Below the pieces are notes generated by a model that worked only from the letters and a program-made list of their open reading frames with translations, was not told the DNA's origin and searched no databases. This document shows, in pieces, positions 48,438 through 57,695 of a stretch of DNA of 64,000 nt (position 1 is the first letter of the stretch; each line of letters opens with the position of its first letter). The translations under genes were made by a program, and so were the position numbers. This stretch comes from Burkholderia pyrrocinia (GTDB lineage: Bacteria; Pseudomonadota; Gammaproteobacteria; Burkholderiales; Burkholderiaceae): NCBI RefSeq assembly GCF_003330765.1, contig NZ_CP024903.1, positions 2,914,001 through 2,978,000 of the forward strand. Direction: 5' to 3'.

Positions 48438-49661
48438 CTAGCGCGCGCAATCGGCCAGCAGGTTCGCCAGCACCGACGCGCCTTGCGCGAGGTGCACCGG
48501 ATCGGCATCTTCCGCCTCGTTGTGGCTCAGTCCGGCCTTGCACGGCACAAACACCATCGCGGCCGGCGCGACGTACGACAGGTTCACCGCGTCGTGCCCC
48601 GCGCCGCTGCACATCTCCAGATACGGATAGCCGGCAGTGGCCGTTGCCTGCCGCACTCGCGCGACGCACTCGGCATCGAACACCACCGGCTCGTATTCGG
48701 CGATGGTCTGCACCTGCACGCTCGCGCCGCGCAGCGCGGTACGTTGCAGGCAGATCGCCTCGATGTCCGCGACGAGCCGCTGCAGCGCCGGCCGCGACGG
48801 GTGGCGCACGTCGACACTGAACCTGACCTTGCCGGGTATCGTGCTCGGCGAGTTCGGCTGGCACGCGACATGCCCCACGGTGACGCGCGCATCGGCATCG
48901 AACCCGTGACCGTGCTCGACGATCGCGGCGATCATCGTGGCCGCCGCGCCCATCGCGTCCTTGCGCACGCTCATCGGCGTCGTGCCGGCATGCGACTCGA
49001 AGCCCGTCACGGTGACGTCGAGTTCGTAGATGCCCTGCACGCCGGTGACGACGCCGATCGGCACACCGGCCTGCTCCAGCACCGGCCCTTGTTCGATATG
49101 CGCTTCGAAATAGGCCTTCGGCATCTGTCGCTCGCGCGCTCGGCCGGCGAAGCCGGTGCGCTCGAGTTCGTGGCCGAGCAGCACGCCCGTCTGCATGCAC
49201 GACCGGGCCAGTGCGGTCTCGAGATCCAGCGTGCCGGCATAGACGGCCGAGCCCATCATGCCCGGCGTGAAGCGCGAACCCTCTTCGTTGGTCCATGCCA
49301 CGACGTCGATCGGATGCCGGGTCGCGATGCCGTGCTCGTTCAGCGTGCGAACGGCCTCGAGGCCGGCGAGCACGCCATAGACGCCGTCGAAGCGACCGCC
49401 GAGCGGCTGCGTGTCGAGATGACTGCCGCACATCACGGCCGCCGCGTCGGGCTGCGTGCCCGGCCGGCGTGCGAACACGTTGCCGATCGGATCGATGCGG
49501 ACGGCGCAACCGGCTTCCTCGCACCAGCGGATGAAGCGGCGCCGGCCCAGCACGTCGTCGTCGCTCAGCGCGAGCCGGCAACTGCCGCCGTGCGCGGTCG
49601 CGCCAATCGTCGCCATGTCCATCAGCGAATCCCACAGCCTTTGCTGGTTAACGAGAATCAT
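48438..49661 (-). CDS. M20-family amidohydrolase (N-carbamoyl-amino-acid/allantoate hydrolase-like)
   Basis: A 407-residue zinc enzyme of the AllC/HyuC/beta-ureidopropionase subgroup: CGSHLDTQPLGGRFDGVYGVLAGLEA (split across metal ligands His and Asp), WTNEEGSRFTPGMMGS, EAHIEQGPVLE and FESHAGTTPM, ending with MCSGAGHDAVNL. It hydrolyses N-carbamoyl or ureido groups from amino acids or purine breakdown products. A LysR regulator is divergent across about 145 bases, and a cupin gene follows. Confidence 0.9.
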   Translation of the reverse strand: MILVNQQRLWDSLMDMATIGATAHGGSCRLALSDDDVLGRRRFIRWCEEAGCAVRIDPIGNVFARRPGTQPDAAAVMCGSHLDTQPLGGRFDGVYGVLAGLEAVRTLNEHGIATRHPIDVVAWTNEEGSRFTPGMMGSAVYAGTLDLETALARSCMQTGVLLGHELERTGFAGRARERQMPKAYFEAHIEQGPVLEQAGVPIGVVTGVQGIYELDVTVTGFESHAGTTPMSVRKDAMGAAATMIAAIVEHGHGFDADARVTVGHVACQPNSPSTIPGKVRFSVDVRHPSRPALQRLVADIEAICLQRTALRGASVQVQTIAEYEPVVFDAECVARVRQATATAGYPYLEMCSGAGHDAVNLSYVAPAAMVFVPCKAGLSHNEAEDADPVHLAQGASVLANLLADCAR

Positions 49662-49805
49662 CGTGGCCGCTCCTGAAAAACATCGAGCATATACACTCGA
49701 TCCGACAAGAAAAATCCAAGATTTCGTTGCAGACGATAATTTTTACTTGTCACCCGGTGTTCCGCCCGGAACCCCGCGTTGCCCTCCCGATCGGTCGCCT
49801 CGCCC
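49662..49805. promoter_or_regulatory. Divergent promoter region of amidohydrolase and LysR gene
   Basis: About 144 AT-richer bases between the two divergent starts (for example around 49700-49750). It should contain both promoters and the LysR binding site. Confidence 0.45.
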
Positions 49806-50726
49806 ATGAAGCTCAAACAGCTCGATGCCTTTCTCGCGGTCGCCGAGCACCGAACCATCCGCGGCGCGGCCCGCGCGCTCGGCGTCACGCAACCGGCCGT
49901 CAGCAGCATCGTGCGCGAGCTCGAACTCGAACTGGGCGTGCCGCTCGTCATGCGCAGCGTCAAGGGGATCGCACTGACCGACTACGGCAGTGCGTTTGCG
50001 ATTCGCGCGCGGCTGATCGTCGAGGAGATCCAGCGCACGCGCGACGAAATCGAGCAGTTGCGGCTGGGCACGACCGGATCGGTGTCGATCGCGGTCAGTC
50101 CGACCGTCGCGCTGACCATCCTGCCACGTGCGTTCGATGCATTCACGCGCGATCTGCCCGGAGCGACCGTGAACGTCGACGACGCGCTGACCGCGACGGA
50201 TCTCGCGCGACTGCGCGACGGCTCGCTCGATTTCATCGTCACGCATCAACTGTCGAACGCGATGCCGGACACCGACGAATTCGCCAGCATTCCGTTGTTC
50301 CGGACGGCGTTCGCGGTCGTGGCAAGAAACCGGCATCGGCTCGCACGCGCCCGCTCGTTGCGCGAGCTGACCGATGCTCGATGGTGCGTGCCGCGCTACG
50401 GAGAAGGCGGGGATGATCTGGTCCGCTCGATCTTCATGCCGTTCGGCATCGACATGCCGAAGCGGGTGATCCACTGCCCGTCGTTTGCCGCGACGCTGGG
50501 GCTCGTGTCGCAGACGGATGCGCTCGGCGTGTTCGCCCGGCCGCTCGCCGACGTCGAACACAAGTCGCGCGGAATCGTCGCATTGAATCTCGTCGAGCCG
50601 CTGCCGGCCTTGACGGTCGCGATCGTGATGCGGCGGCATGCGTTGTTGACGCCGGCCGCGCTGCATTTCATCGAATGCCTGAAGATGGCGTCCGCCACCG
50701 TCGCGGGCAAGGACGACGGTTCATGA
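49806..50726 (+). CDS. LysR-family regulator of the amidohydrolase locus
   Basis: A 306-residue LysR protein: MKLKQLDAFLAVAEHRTIRG and the HTH AARALGVTQPAVSSIVRELE, then a substrate-binding domain (GSVSIAVSPTVALTILPRAF, LRDGSLDFIVTHQL). The start at 49806 is the family start. It is divergent from the M20 amidohydrolase, its likely target. Confidence 0.92.
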   Translation: MKLKQLDAFLAVAEHRTIRGAARALGVTQPAVSSIVRELELELGVPLVMRSVKGIALTDYGSAFAIRARLIVEEIQRTRDEIEQLRLGTTGSVSIAVSPTVALTILPRAFDAFTRDLPGATVNVDDALTATDLARLRDGSLDFIVTHQLSNAMPDTDEFASIPLFRTAFAVVARNRHRLARARSLRELTDARWCVPRYGEGGDDLVRSIFMPFGIDMPKRVIHCPSFAATLGLVSQTDALGVFARPLADVEHKSRGIVALNLVEPLPALTVAIVMRRHALLTPAALHFIECLKMASATVAGKDDGS

Positions 50727-50732
50727 TGATCG

Positions 50733-52085
50733 TCAGCGCACGTGCACGCCGCGCAACTCCGTCAGCAACGCAACGAGACGATCGATGTGCGCGTCTTCCG
50801 TGCGCCACGACGACACGCTGATGCGGAACGCCGGCCGCCCTTGCCACACGGTCGCGCCGAACCATACGTCGCCCGACGCCTGCGCGGCCTCGAGGATCGC
50901 GGCAGTCTCGTCGTCGGTGCCGGCGCGCACGAGCACCTGGTTCAGCACGACACGGTTCAGCACGTCGTAGCCGGCGGCACGCAGGCCGTCCGCGACACGC
51001 GCCGCCTGCGCGCAATGCCGCTCGACCATCGTGGCCACGCCGGCGCGGCCGAGCGAACGCAGCGCGGCCCACACGGGAATGCCGCGCGCGCGCCGCGAGA
51101 ACTCGAGGTTCAGGTTCTTCTGCGCGTCCTGCGCACCGGTCAGGTAGACGGCGTCGCTATTCATCGCGGTCGCGAGCGCGGCCGCGTCGCGACAGATCAC
51201 CATCGCGCCGTCGTACGGCGTGTTGAGCCACTTGTGGCCGTCGGTCGTCCAGCTATCCGCGCCGTCGACGCCGTCCGTCAGCGCGCGCTTCGACGACGCG
51301 CGAGCCCACAGGCCGAACGCGCCGTCCACGTGCACCCATGCGCCGGCCGCCTTCGCGGGCGGAATCAATGCCGCGAACGGATCGAATTCGCCGGTGTTCA
51401 CTTCGCCGGCCTGCACACAGAAGATCGTCATATCGTCGAGCGGCGGCAACTCCGCCGGGTCGATGCGGCCGTGCGCGTCGACCGGCGCGACGACGACGCG
51501 CTTCATCCCGAAGCCGAGCACGCGCAGCGCCTTCTTCACCGTGATGTGCGCGAGCCCGGAGATCACGACCTTCACCTCGGGCGCGCCGATCAGGCCGTCC
51601 TCGTCGACGTCCCAGCCCTTGCGCGCGAGCAGCGCGCGCCGCGCGGCAACCAGCGCGACGAGCGTGCAGGCCGTCGCGCTCGTGCCGAACCCGACCGCGC
51701 TGCCTTCGGGCAGCGCAAGCGCGTCGACCACCCAGCGCGCGGCCTGGCGCTCGATCGTCGCGGCCACCGGCGAATTCGCGTAAGACGACGCGCACTGGTC
51801 CCACGCGAGCATCAGCCGCTCGGCCGCCGCCGCGGCCGGCAGCGCGGCGCCGATCACGAAGCCGAAGTAGTTCGGGCCGTTCGACGCGACGGTCGCGGGC
51901 GTGCCCCGCTCGTCGAGCAGGCGCAGCACGTCGTCGGCCGGGCGGCCCGCATCGGGCAGCGGCTCGTCGAACGCGGCGAGACCGGCCAGCGCGGCCGCGT
52001 CGGGAAACGCGCGCCGCTCGTTCGTCGCAGCCAGATACGCGTGTGCGCGCCGGTCGGCGTCGGCCAGCAGTGCAAGTTCGTCCAT
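50733..52085 (-). CDS. PLP-dependent group II decarboxylase-like enzyme
   Basis: A 450-residue PLP enzyme of the aromatic-L-amino-acid/glutamate decarboxylase group. Signatures: GPNYFGFVIGAALPAA, SSYANSPVAATIERQ, FGTSATACTLVAL, HVDGAFGLWA and the PLP-lysine motif TTDGHKWLNTPYD. It removes a carboxyl group from an amino acid, or is a related aldolase-like variant. ATG at 52085 (MDELALLAD) lies 20 bases after an ArsR-family gene, so the two form an operon. Confidence 0.87.
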   Translation of the reverse strand: MDELALLADADRRAHAYLAATNERRAFPDAAALAGLAAFDEPLPDAGRPADDVLRLLDERGTPATVASNGPNYFGFVIGAALPAAAAAERLMLAWDQCASSYANSPVAATIERQAARWVVDALALPEGSAVGFGTSATACTLVALVAARRALLARKGWDVDEDGLIGAPEVKVVISGLAHITVKKALRVLGFGMKRVVVAPVDAHGRIDPAELPPLDDMTIFCVQAGEVNTGEFDPFAALIPPAKAAGAWVHVDGAFGLWARASSKRALTDGVDGADSWTTDGHKWLNTPYDGAMVICRDAAALATAMNSDAVYLTGAQDAQKNLNLEFSRRARGIPVWAALRSLGRAGVATMVERHCAQAARVADGLRAAGYDVLNRVVLNQVLVRAGTDDETAAILEAAQASGDVWFGATVWQGRPAFRISVSSWRTEDAHIDRLVALLTELRGVHVR

Positions 52086-52105
52086 GTCGGTTGCCTCGGT
52101 GGGAG

Positions 52106-52405
52106 TCAGAGTTGCGAGAGATCGCGGCCGAGCCGCTGCAGCGCGCCGTCGATCCGCTTGTAGTACGTGAACTTGCCGACGCGGGTCGCCTGCACGAGCC
52201 CGGCATCCGCGAGGATGCGCATGTGGCGCGTGGTCGTGGCCGGCGCGATGCCGAGCTTCTCGGTGATGTATGTGCAGCACACGCCGAGTTCGTCGAAATC
52301 GCCGTGCGGCTGCGGCGGGAAATGCTTGCGCGGCTGCTTGAGCCAGCGCATCACGGCCAGACGGCTTTCGTTGGCCAGTGCGCTGATGCGGGTGACGTCG
52401 TCCAT
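52106..52405 (-). CDS. ArsR-family HTH regulator
   Basis: A 99-residue winged-helix regulator: ISALANESRLAVMRWLKQP, then CCTYITEKLGIAPATTTRHMRI and LADAGLVQATRVGKFTYYKR. The Cys pair in GVCCTYI is at the start of helix 3-4, a place where some ArsR proteins bind metals, but here it may be structural. It is first gene of a unit with the PLP decarboxylase and probably controls it. Confidence 0.87.
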   Translation of the reverse strand: MDDVTRISALANESRLAVMRWLKQPRKHFPPQPHGDFDELGVCCTYITEKLGIAPATTTRHMRILADAGLVQATRVGKFTYYKRIDGALQRLGRDLSQL

Positions 52406-52581
52406 AGGTTTCGGTTTGGTTTGACGTTTTGAATATTAGCTAAATGACGAAACGTGAGCAATCGGTTTGAAGTCCGATTTCAGCCGATCATGTCGCGCGC
52501 CGGATCGCCACATCGGCATGCGATGCGATCGCAGCAAGACAGACGCCGCAACGTGCCGCAGACAGCGTGAACCACGCGCCT

Positions 52582-53469
52582 TTACGTCCCCGCCAGCGCC
52601 TGCGCCAGCTTGTCGATCAGCGCGCGCACGCGTCGCGGCTGCACGGTGCTGCCCGGATAGACGATCTGCAAATCGACGTCGCCCGGCGAGAACGCGCGCA
52701 AGACCTCGACGAGCGCGCCGGACGCCAGATCCTGCTCGACGTCGACCAGCGACTTCAGCGCAACGCCGTGCCCCGCGACACACCACGCGCGCACGAGCGC
52801 GCCGTCATTGGCCACGCGCCGGCCGCGCACCGTCACGCGCTTCAATTCGCCATCGATGCTGAACGGCCATTCGGAATACAGGTCCGGCCCGAAACGCATC
52901 ACGATGCAGTCGTGCGCGGCGAGATCGTCCGGATGCCGTGGCGTGCCGTGTGCGGCGAGATACGCGGGCGACGCGCACACCACGCGCCGCGCACGGCCGA
53001 GCGAACGGCTGCGCAGCGAACTGTCCGCGAGCGTGCCGCGGCGGATCGCGAAATCGAGCCCCTGCCCGACGAGATCGACGTAGCCGTCGCCGAGATGCAG
53101 GTCGACCGTGACGCGCGGATGCTCGGCCAGGAACGCGTCGACGACGGGCACGACGCGCTCGCGCCCGAGGTCGGCCGGCGCACTCAGGCGCACGGGCCCC
53201 GACAGCGTCTGCGCGCCCACGCGCACGCGGCTTTCGAGCTCGTCGGCCTCGGCCAGCAAGCGCCGCGCGCCCGCGACGAGCGTGCGGCCCTCGTCGGTCA
53301 GGCTGATCGCGCGCGTCGTGCGCGTGAGCAGCGCCGCGCCGTAGTAGCTCTCGAGCGCCGCCAGCCGCTCGGACACCGTGGCTGGCGACAGGCCGACCTC
53401 ACGGCCCGCCGCAGCCAGCCCGCCCTTCTCCACGATGCGCAGGAACAGCGCGAGGTTATCGAGCAGCAT
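52582..53469 (-). CDS. LysR-family regulator divergent from aldo-keto reductase
   Basis: A 295-residue LysR protein: MLLDNLALFLRIVEKGGLAA, HTH VGLSPATVSERLAALESYYG, then a substrate-binding domain (GPVRLSAPADLGRERVVPVV, FAIRRGTLADSSLRSRSLGR). It belongs to the CrgA-like subgroup often paired with oxidoreductases. ATG at 53469 is the family start. It diverges from the aldo-keto reductase across about 127 bases. Confidence 0.92.
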   Translation of the reverse strand: MLLDNLALFLRIVEKGGLAAAGREVGLSPATVSERLAALESYYGAALLTRTTRAISLTDEGRTLVAGARRLLAEADELESRVRVGAQTLSGPVRLSAPADLGRERVVPVVDAFLAEHPRVTVDLHLGDGYVDLVGQGLDFAIRRGTLADSSLRSRSLGRARRVVCASPAYLAAHGTPRHPDDLAAHDCIVMRFGPDLYSEWPFSIDGELKRVTVRGRRVANDGALVRAWCVAGHGVALKSLVDVEQDLASGALVEVLRAFSPGDVDLQIVYPGSTVQPRRVRALIDKLAQALAGT

Positions 53470-53596
53470 TGTTCGCCTTCTCCGAAGGATATTTTCGCCA
53501 TCCTCCCGATTATCAGGAAAAGACGCAAACGGTACATTGGCTGCCTGACGATCGACACGCGGTCCCGCACCGGTCACACGACGAAAGGAAATGCAC

Positions 53597-54634
53597 ATGG
53601 AATACCGTACGCTCGGCCGCTCCGGCCTCAAGGTTCCCGTCCTGAGCTTCGGCGCAGGCACCTTCGGCGGCGCCGGCCCGCTGTTCGGCGCATGGGGCAA
53701 CACGGGCGTCGACGAAGCGCGCCGCCTGGTCGACATCTGCCTGGAAGCCGGCGTCAACCTGTTCGACACGGCCGACGTGTATTCCGACGGCGCGTCCGAG
53801 CGCGTGCTCGGCGCCGCGATCAAGGGGCGTCGCGACCAGGTGCTGATCTCGACGAAGACGGGCCTGCCGACCGGCGACGGCCCGAACGACGCGGGCACGT
53901 CGCGCGCGCGGCTCGTGCGCGCCGTCGACGACGCGCTGCGCCGCCTCGACACCGACTACATCGACCTGCTGCAGCTTCACGCGTTCGACGCGGGCACGCC
54001 GGTCGAGGAAGTGATGTCGACGCTCGACGATCTCGTGCGCACGGGCAAGCTGCGCTATATCGGCGTGTCGAACTTCGCGGGCTGGCAGATCATGAAATCG
54101 CTCGCGGCGGCCGACCGGCACGGCGGGTCGCGCTACGTGGCGAACCAGGTCTACTACTCGCTCGTCGGCCGCGACTACGAGTGGGACCTGATGCCGCTCG
54201 GCGCCGACCAGGGTCTCGGCGCGCTGGTGTGGAGCCCGCTCGGCTGGGGCAGGCTCACCGGCAAGATCCGGCGCAATGCACCGCTGCCCGAAGGCAGTCG
54301 CCTGCATGAGACGGCCAGCTACGGGCCGCCGGTCGACGACGCGCGCCTGTACGACGTGGTCGATGCGCTCGACGCGATCGCGGAGGAAACCGGCAAGACG
54401 GTGCCGCAGATCGCGCTGAACTGGCTGCTGCAGCGCCCGACCGTGTCGTCGGTGATCATCGGCGCGCGCAACGAGGAGCAGTTGCGCCAGAACCTCGGCG
54501 CGGTCGGCTGGGCGCTGACCGATGCGCAGGTCGCGAAGCTCGACGCGGCGAGCGCGGTGGCAGCGCCTTATCCGTACTTTCCGTATCGCCGGCAGGAAGC
54601 GTTCGCGCGGCTCAATCCGCCGATGCGGGGGTAG
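53597..54634 (+). CDS. Aldo-keto reductase
   Basis: A 345-residue NADPH-dependent reductase of the YghZ/voltage-gated K-beta-like group: MEYRTLGRSGLKVPVLSFG, catalytic Asp and Tyr in NLFDTADVYSDGASE, Lys in LISTKTGLPTG, His in DLLQLHAFD. C-terminal cofactor binding is in VSSVIIGARNEEQLRQNLG. A start two codons upstream (53591) also exists. It reduces aldehydes or ketones; the divergent LysR gene probably controls it. Confidence 0.92.
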   Translation: MEYRTLGRSGLKVPVLSFGAGTFGGAGPLFGAWGNTGVDEARRLVDICLEAGVNLFDTADVYSDGASERVLGAAIKGRRDQVLISTKTGLPTGDGPNDAGTSRARLVRAVDDALRRLDTDYIDLLQLHAFDAGTPVEEVMSTLDDLVRTGKLRYIGVSNFAGWQIMKSLAAADRHGGSRYVANQVYYSLVGRDYEWDLMPLGADQGLGALVWSPLGWGRLTGKIRRNAPLPEGSRLHETASYGPPVDDARLYDVVDALDAIAEETGKTVPQIALNWLLQRPTVSSVIIGARNEEQLRQNLGAVGWALTDAQVAKLDAASAVAAPYPYFPYRRQEAFARLNPPMRG

Positions 54635-54663
54635 CGGCGACGGCGACGCGGCGCGACGGCAGC

Positions 54664-54912
54664 AGACATGTCAGCACGGCCTCGCCCGCCGGGCCGACCT
54701 GCTACCTGCAGGATCTGTTCACGCTCGACAGCGAACGCGGCAAGGGCGTCGGCCGTGCGCTGATCGAAGCCGTGTACGACGCCGCGCGCCGGCATCGCGC
54801 CGAGCGCGTGTACTGGCAGACGCACGAGACGAATCACACGGCGATGCGGCTTTACGACACCATCGCGGAAAAACCGGGGTCCGTGGTCTACCGGAAGGTG
54901 CTGCCGCGCTGA
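54664..54912 (+). pseudogene. N-terminally truncated GNAT acetyltransferase
   Basis: From about 54694 the frame reads PAGPTCYLQDLFTLDSERGK, then GVGRALIEAVYDAARRH, ERVYWQTHETNHTAMRLYD and ends VVYRKVLPR. This is the acetyl-CoA-binding C-terminal half of a GNAT enzyme (motif A R-G-K-G-V-G). The first 75-80 residues are missing and no start codon is suitable. Confidence 0.65.
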
Positions 54913-54922
54913 GCGCGCCGGG

Positions 54923-54982
54923 TCAGGCGCTCAACGCGCGCGGCATCTCGCCGAGGCCCATCAGCACGTTGTACGTCATCGC
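54923..54982 (-). pseudogene. Methyltransferase fragment
   Basis: Reading leftward it encodes MTYNVLMGLGEMPRALSA and a stop. The same stretch of the intact methyltransferase (about 57124-57179) encodes MAYNVLMDLDDMQRALSE. About 85 percent of bases agree by eye. It is a scar at the left border of the HipBA module. Confidence 0.6.
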
Positions 54983-54989
54983 AGCCTTG

Positions 54990-55124
54990 GTAGCCCGAAG
55001 GACACAAAACCTTCCTTTTTATCGATTTCTGTATCCCTCGGGCTACAATTTCGACGTGCTATTTTGTAGCAGAGGGGCTACAATCAGAACCAGTTTGGCA
55101 ATTTTTGATGCCCTGGGGCTACAA
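54990..55124 (+). promoter_or_regulatory. hipBA control region with repeated GGGCTACAA half-sites
   Basis: GGGCTACAA occurs at 55040-55048, 55075-55083 and 55116-55124, the last directly touching the hipB start codon. Inverted partners are GTAGCCCGA (54990-54998) and TTGTAGC (55064-55070), the latter forming a dyad with the middle copy. The TACAAT hexamers in the first two copies resemble -10 boxes. This fits cooperative autorepression by HipB or HipBA. Confidence 0.65.
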
Positions 55125-55388
55125 ATGACAACACTGGCCGATGTCGGAGAGATGCTGAGAGACGCCCGCCGCACGGCAGGTCTTTCACAGAAAGAACTGG
55201 CTGAGCACGCCGGTGTCGCACGCACGACGCTCGCCCGCATGGAAACGCTTGCGCGAGGAGACATGAGCGTATCCGCGCTCGTTCGCCTCCTTGAGGCCGC
55301 CGGCTATGACCTGCGAACGGTCAAGCGCGGACACAGGCGCACGCTGGACGACGTGCTGGCCGAACAGCGCACGACGGGAGACGCGTGA
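55125..55388 (+). CDS. hipB: HipB-like antitoxin (XRE-family HTH)
   Basis: An 87-residue DNA-binding protein: MTTLADVGEMLRDARRTAGL, then SQKELAEHAGVARTTLARME as helix-turn-helix, and LVRLLEAAGYDLRTVKRG. It is the antitoxin/repressor partner of the HipA-like kinase, whose start follows its stop after one base. The start at 55125 is set by the domain boundary; the last operator half-site occupies the ribosome-site position, so repressor binding could also affect initiation. Confidence 0.85.
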   Translation: MTTLADVGEMLRDARRTAGLSQKELAEHAGVARTTLARMETLARGDMSVSALVRLLEAAGYDLRTVKRGHRRTLDDVLAEQRTTGDA

Positions 55389-55389
55389 C

Positions 55390-56733
55390 ATGCGCCTTCA
55401 CGTCTACGTCAAAGGCAAACTCGTTGCCCATCTCTACCGTCAGGCGGACGACTATGCGCTGCGCTACACCGCGGATGCGACTGCCGACGATTTTGCCAGC
55501 CTGACCATGCCCGTTCGCAACGATGCCTGGGTCTGGCCTCGCGATCTGCATCCCTTCTTCCGGCAGAACCTGCCGGAAGGGTTTCTCTTTCAAGTGATTC
55601 GCGAAGAGTTCGGCCCCTATCTCGACGGAACGGATCTTTCGCTTCTGGCCATCATCGGCGGTTCCGGCATCGGCCGGGTAACCGTCGCACCCGAAAGCGG
55701 CGCGCCCGGCGGCGAACTTGACCCGCTCGACCTGAAGAGCCTGCTGCACGAGGACATCACAACCGCACGCTTTGCGGAACTTGTACGGTACTACGCGCGC
55801 GCGGCAATTTCAGGCGCCGTACCCAAATTCCTTGCACCTGAACGCTCGTCGGCTCAGGCACCGGTAGGCAAGCAAACGCTACGCACGAGCCGACACATCA
55901 TCAAGGGGTCCGACGAGCAAACGCCCTATCTGGGTTTCAACGAGCATTACTCGATGCAGGTGCTGGCAAGACTTGGCGTCGCTCGAGTCGCGAAGACCAC
56001 GATGTCGGACGACGGCCGCGTGCTCGTCGTTGACCGGTTCGATATCGACGAGCAAGGCAAACCGGCGTTTGGCCTGGAAGACGCTTGCAGCCTGCTTGGC
56101 CTGCCTCCGCATGAAAAGTACCGCCCGTCGACCGAACAGGTTCTCAACGCGACAAAGCCCTACATCGGCGCCGCCAACTGGAGACGAGAGGCCGAGCAGC
56201 TCGGCTGGCAGCTCATCGCCAACTATGTTGTGCGCAATGCGGACTGCCACGCCAAGAACATTGCGCTTCTCTACTCGAACATCGACGACGTCGTCTACAC
56301 GCCCGCCTACGACATTGTCACCACCGAGGCCTATCCGCGCTTCGCGAACAATCCTCCCGGACTGAGCGTCGAAGGTCGCAAAACGTGGGCGCCCGGGAAG
56401 ACGCTGGAACGTTTCTTCAACACTCGCCTCGGCATCCCGCCGAAGCGATATCGTGAAATGGCCGAGGCGCTGTGCGACTCGGCCGTATCAACAGGAAAAG
56501 ACATCGTCGAAGCGGCAAAAAACGAGACGCGGTGGCATTGGATAGCCAAGCAGATGCTGCACGCATGGAACGAGGGGATGGGATCGCTCCGTAGCGCCAA
56601 ACCACAGGTGGCGCTCAAAGCGCTCACGCCGATCATCGAGGCCGCCGGTTTCCCGGATGCAGATCGGGCCGATAGCGCGAGAGAGGTCATTGGCCGCTCG
56701 GAATTGCTGGCCAATCACGACAAGGGAAGCTGA
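55390..56733 (+). CDS. hipA: HipA-like serine/threonine kinase toxin
   Basis: A 447-residue protein with the HipA N-subdomain (MRLHVYVKGKLVAHLYRQ, FFRQNLPEGFLFQVIREE, LSLLAIIGGSGIGRVTV) and HipA C-lobe. Catalytic features: ADCHAKNIAL (D-x-H-x-K-N loop), the Mg-binding AYDIVTTEAYP, and VVDRFDID. HipA proteins phosphorylate targets such as glutamyl-tRNA synthetase and cause growth arrest or persistence. All key motifs look intact. It forms an operon with hipB. The target cannot be deduced. Confidence 0.88.
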   Translation: MRLHVYVKGKLVAHLYRQADDYALRYTADATADDFASLTMPVRNDAWVWPRDLHPFFRQNLPEGFLFQVIREEFGPYLDGTDLSLLAIIGGSGIGRVTVAPESGAPGGELDPLDLKSLLHEDITTARFAELVRYYARAAISGAVPKFLAPERSSAQAPVGKQTLRTSRHIIKGSDEQTPYLGFNEHYSMQVLARLGVARVAKTTMSDDGRVLVVDRFDIDEQGKPAFGLEDACSLLGLPPHEKYRPSTEQVLNATKPYIGAANWRREAEQLGWQLIANYVVRNADCHAKNIALLYSNIDDVVYTPAYDIVTTEAYPRFANNPPGLSVEGRKTWAPGKTLERFFNTRLGIPPKRYREMAEALCDSAVSTGKDIVEAAKNETRWHWIAKQMLHAWNEGMGSLRSAKPQVALKALTPIIEAAGFPDADRADSAREVIGRSELLANHDKGS

Positions 56734-56777
56734 CGCCCGCCCAGGGTCAGCCAACAGGAGCAAGTCCGGGGCTTCTC

Positions 56778-57503
56778 TCAACCCACCGGCCGCGCCTTGA
56801 TCCACAGAAACAGCGGCACACGCGCCCACTGCTTGAGCTGATCCGTATCCGCATGGTCGGGCGGCGGCTCGCGCAGCGACACGATCGCGAACCCGGCCGC
56901 TTCCAGCGCTTCCATGTAGGCCTGCAACGGCAGCGACCAGCCCGCGAAATGCATCGACAGCCCGTCGCGCGTTTCCACGCCGTCGAAGGGCTCGCGCCCG
57001 AAGTAGCTGCCCTTCAGCACGAACGGTGCATCGGGTTGCGGCCCCGCGAAGCCGCCGCGATCGCGGAACGGGTGCACGAGCGAGATGAACAGCAACCCGT
57101 CCGGCTTCAGCACGCGGCGCGCCTCGCTCAACGCGCGCTGCATGTCGTCGAGATCCATCAGCACGTTGTACGCCATCACCAGATCGAAGCTGGCCGTATC
57201 GAACGGCAGCGACGCCGCGTCGGCCCGTTGATAGCGATGCGCGGAATCCGCGTGACGCGCGGCGTCGAGCATCGCGGGCACCGCGTCGCTCGCGGTCACG
57301 TCGTAGCCGAGCGCCTTCAACTCGCGGCTCACGCGGCCTTCGCCGCAGCCGATCTCCAGCGCGCGGCCGCTGCCGCGACCGATGTACGCCGCGAGCCCCG
57401 CGCGGTATTGCCAGAATGCATCGTGCCCCGGCTTGCCGGCCCAGCCGATCCATTGGTCGGCCACCTGCGTCCAGTGTTCGGTAATGGTTTTCGTGTCGGT
57501 CAT
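56778..57503 (-). CDS. SAM-dependent methyltransferase
   Basis: A 241-residue class I methyltransferase: RALEIGCGEGRVSRELKALG (SAM motif I), ASDAVPAMLDAA, FDLVMAYNVLMDLDDMQRA (motif after the beta-4 strand) and HPFRDRGGF. It lacks a signal peptide. ATG at 57503 (MTDTKTITEHW) is the domain start. It is likely a small-molecule O- or N-methyltransferase; the acceptor is unknown. A fragment of the same family occurs at 54923-54982 on the other side of hipBA. Confidence 0.87.
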   Translation of the reverse strand: MTDTKTITEHWTQVADQWIGWAGKPGHDAFWQYRAGLAAYIGRGSGRALEIGCGEGRVSRELKALGYDVTASDAVPAMLDAARHADSAHRYQRADAASLPFDTASFDLVMAYNVLMDLDDMQRALSEARRVLKPDGLLFISLVHPFRDRGGFAGPQPDAPFVLKGSYFGREPFDGVETRDGLSMHFAGWSLPLQAYMEALEAAGFAIVSLREPPPDHADTDQLKQWARVPLFLWIKARPVG

Positions 57504-57695
57504 GTCTGCTCCCGATCGGTTTCGTCGTTGGCCCAGGATGCGCATGGTAAGCCGAAGCGACGGCGGGCGTGAGCGCGTTGCGCCGCTTCGCCGGTTTCCG
57601 TTTCAGGCGGCGACGTTCTACAGTTACGAGAAACGACCCGCGCCGCCGCGCATCGTCCCCGTTCGACGATACGCACCCGATTCCGAGGAAAGTCC

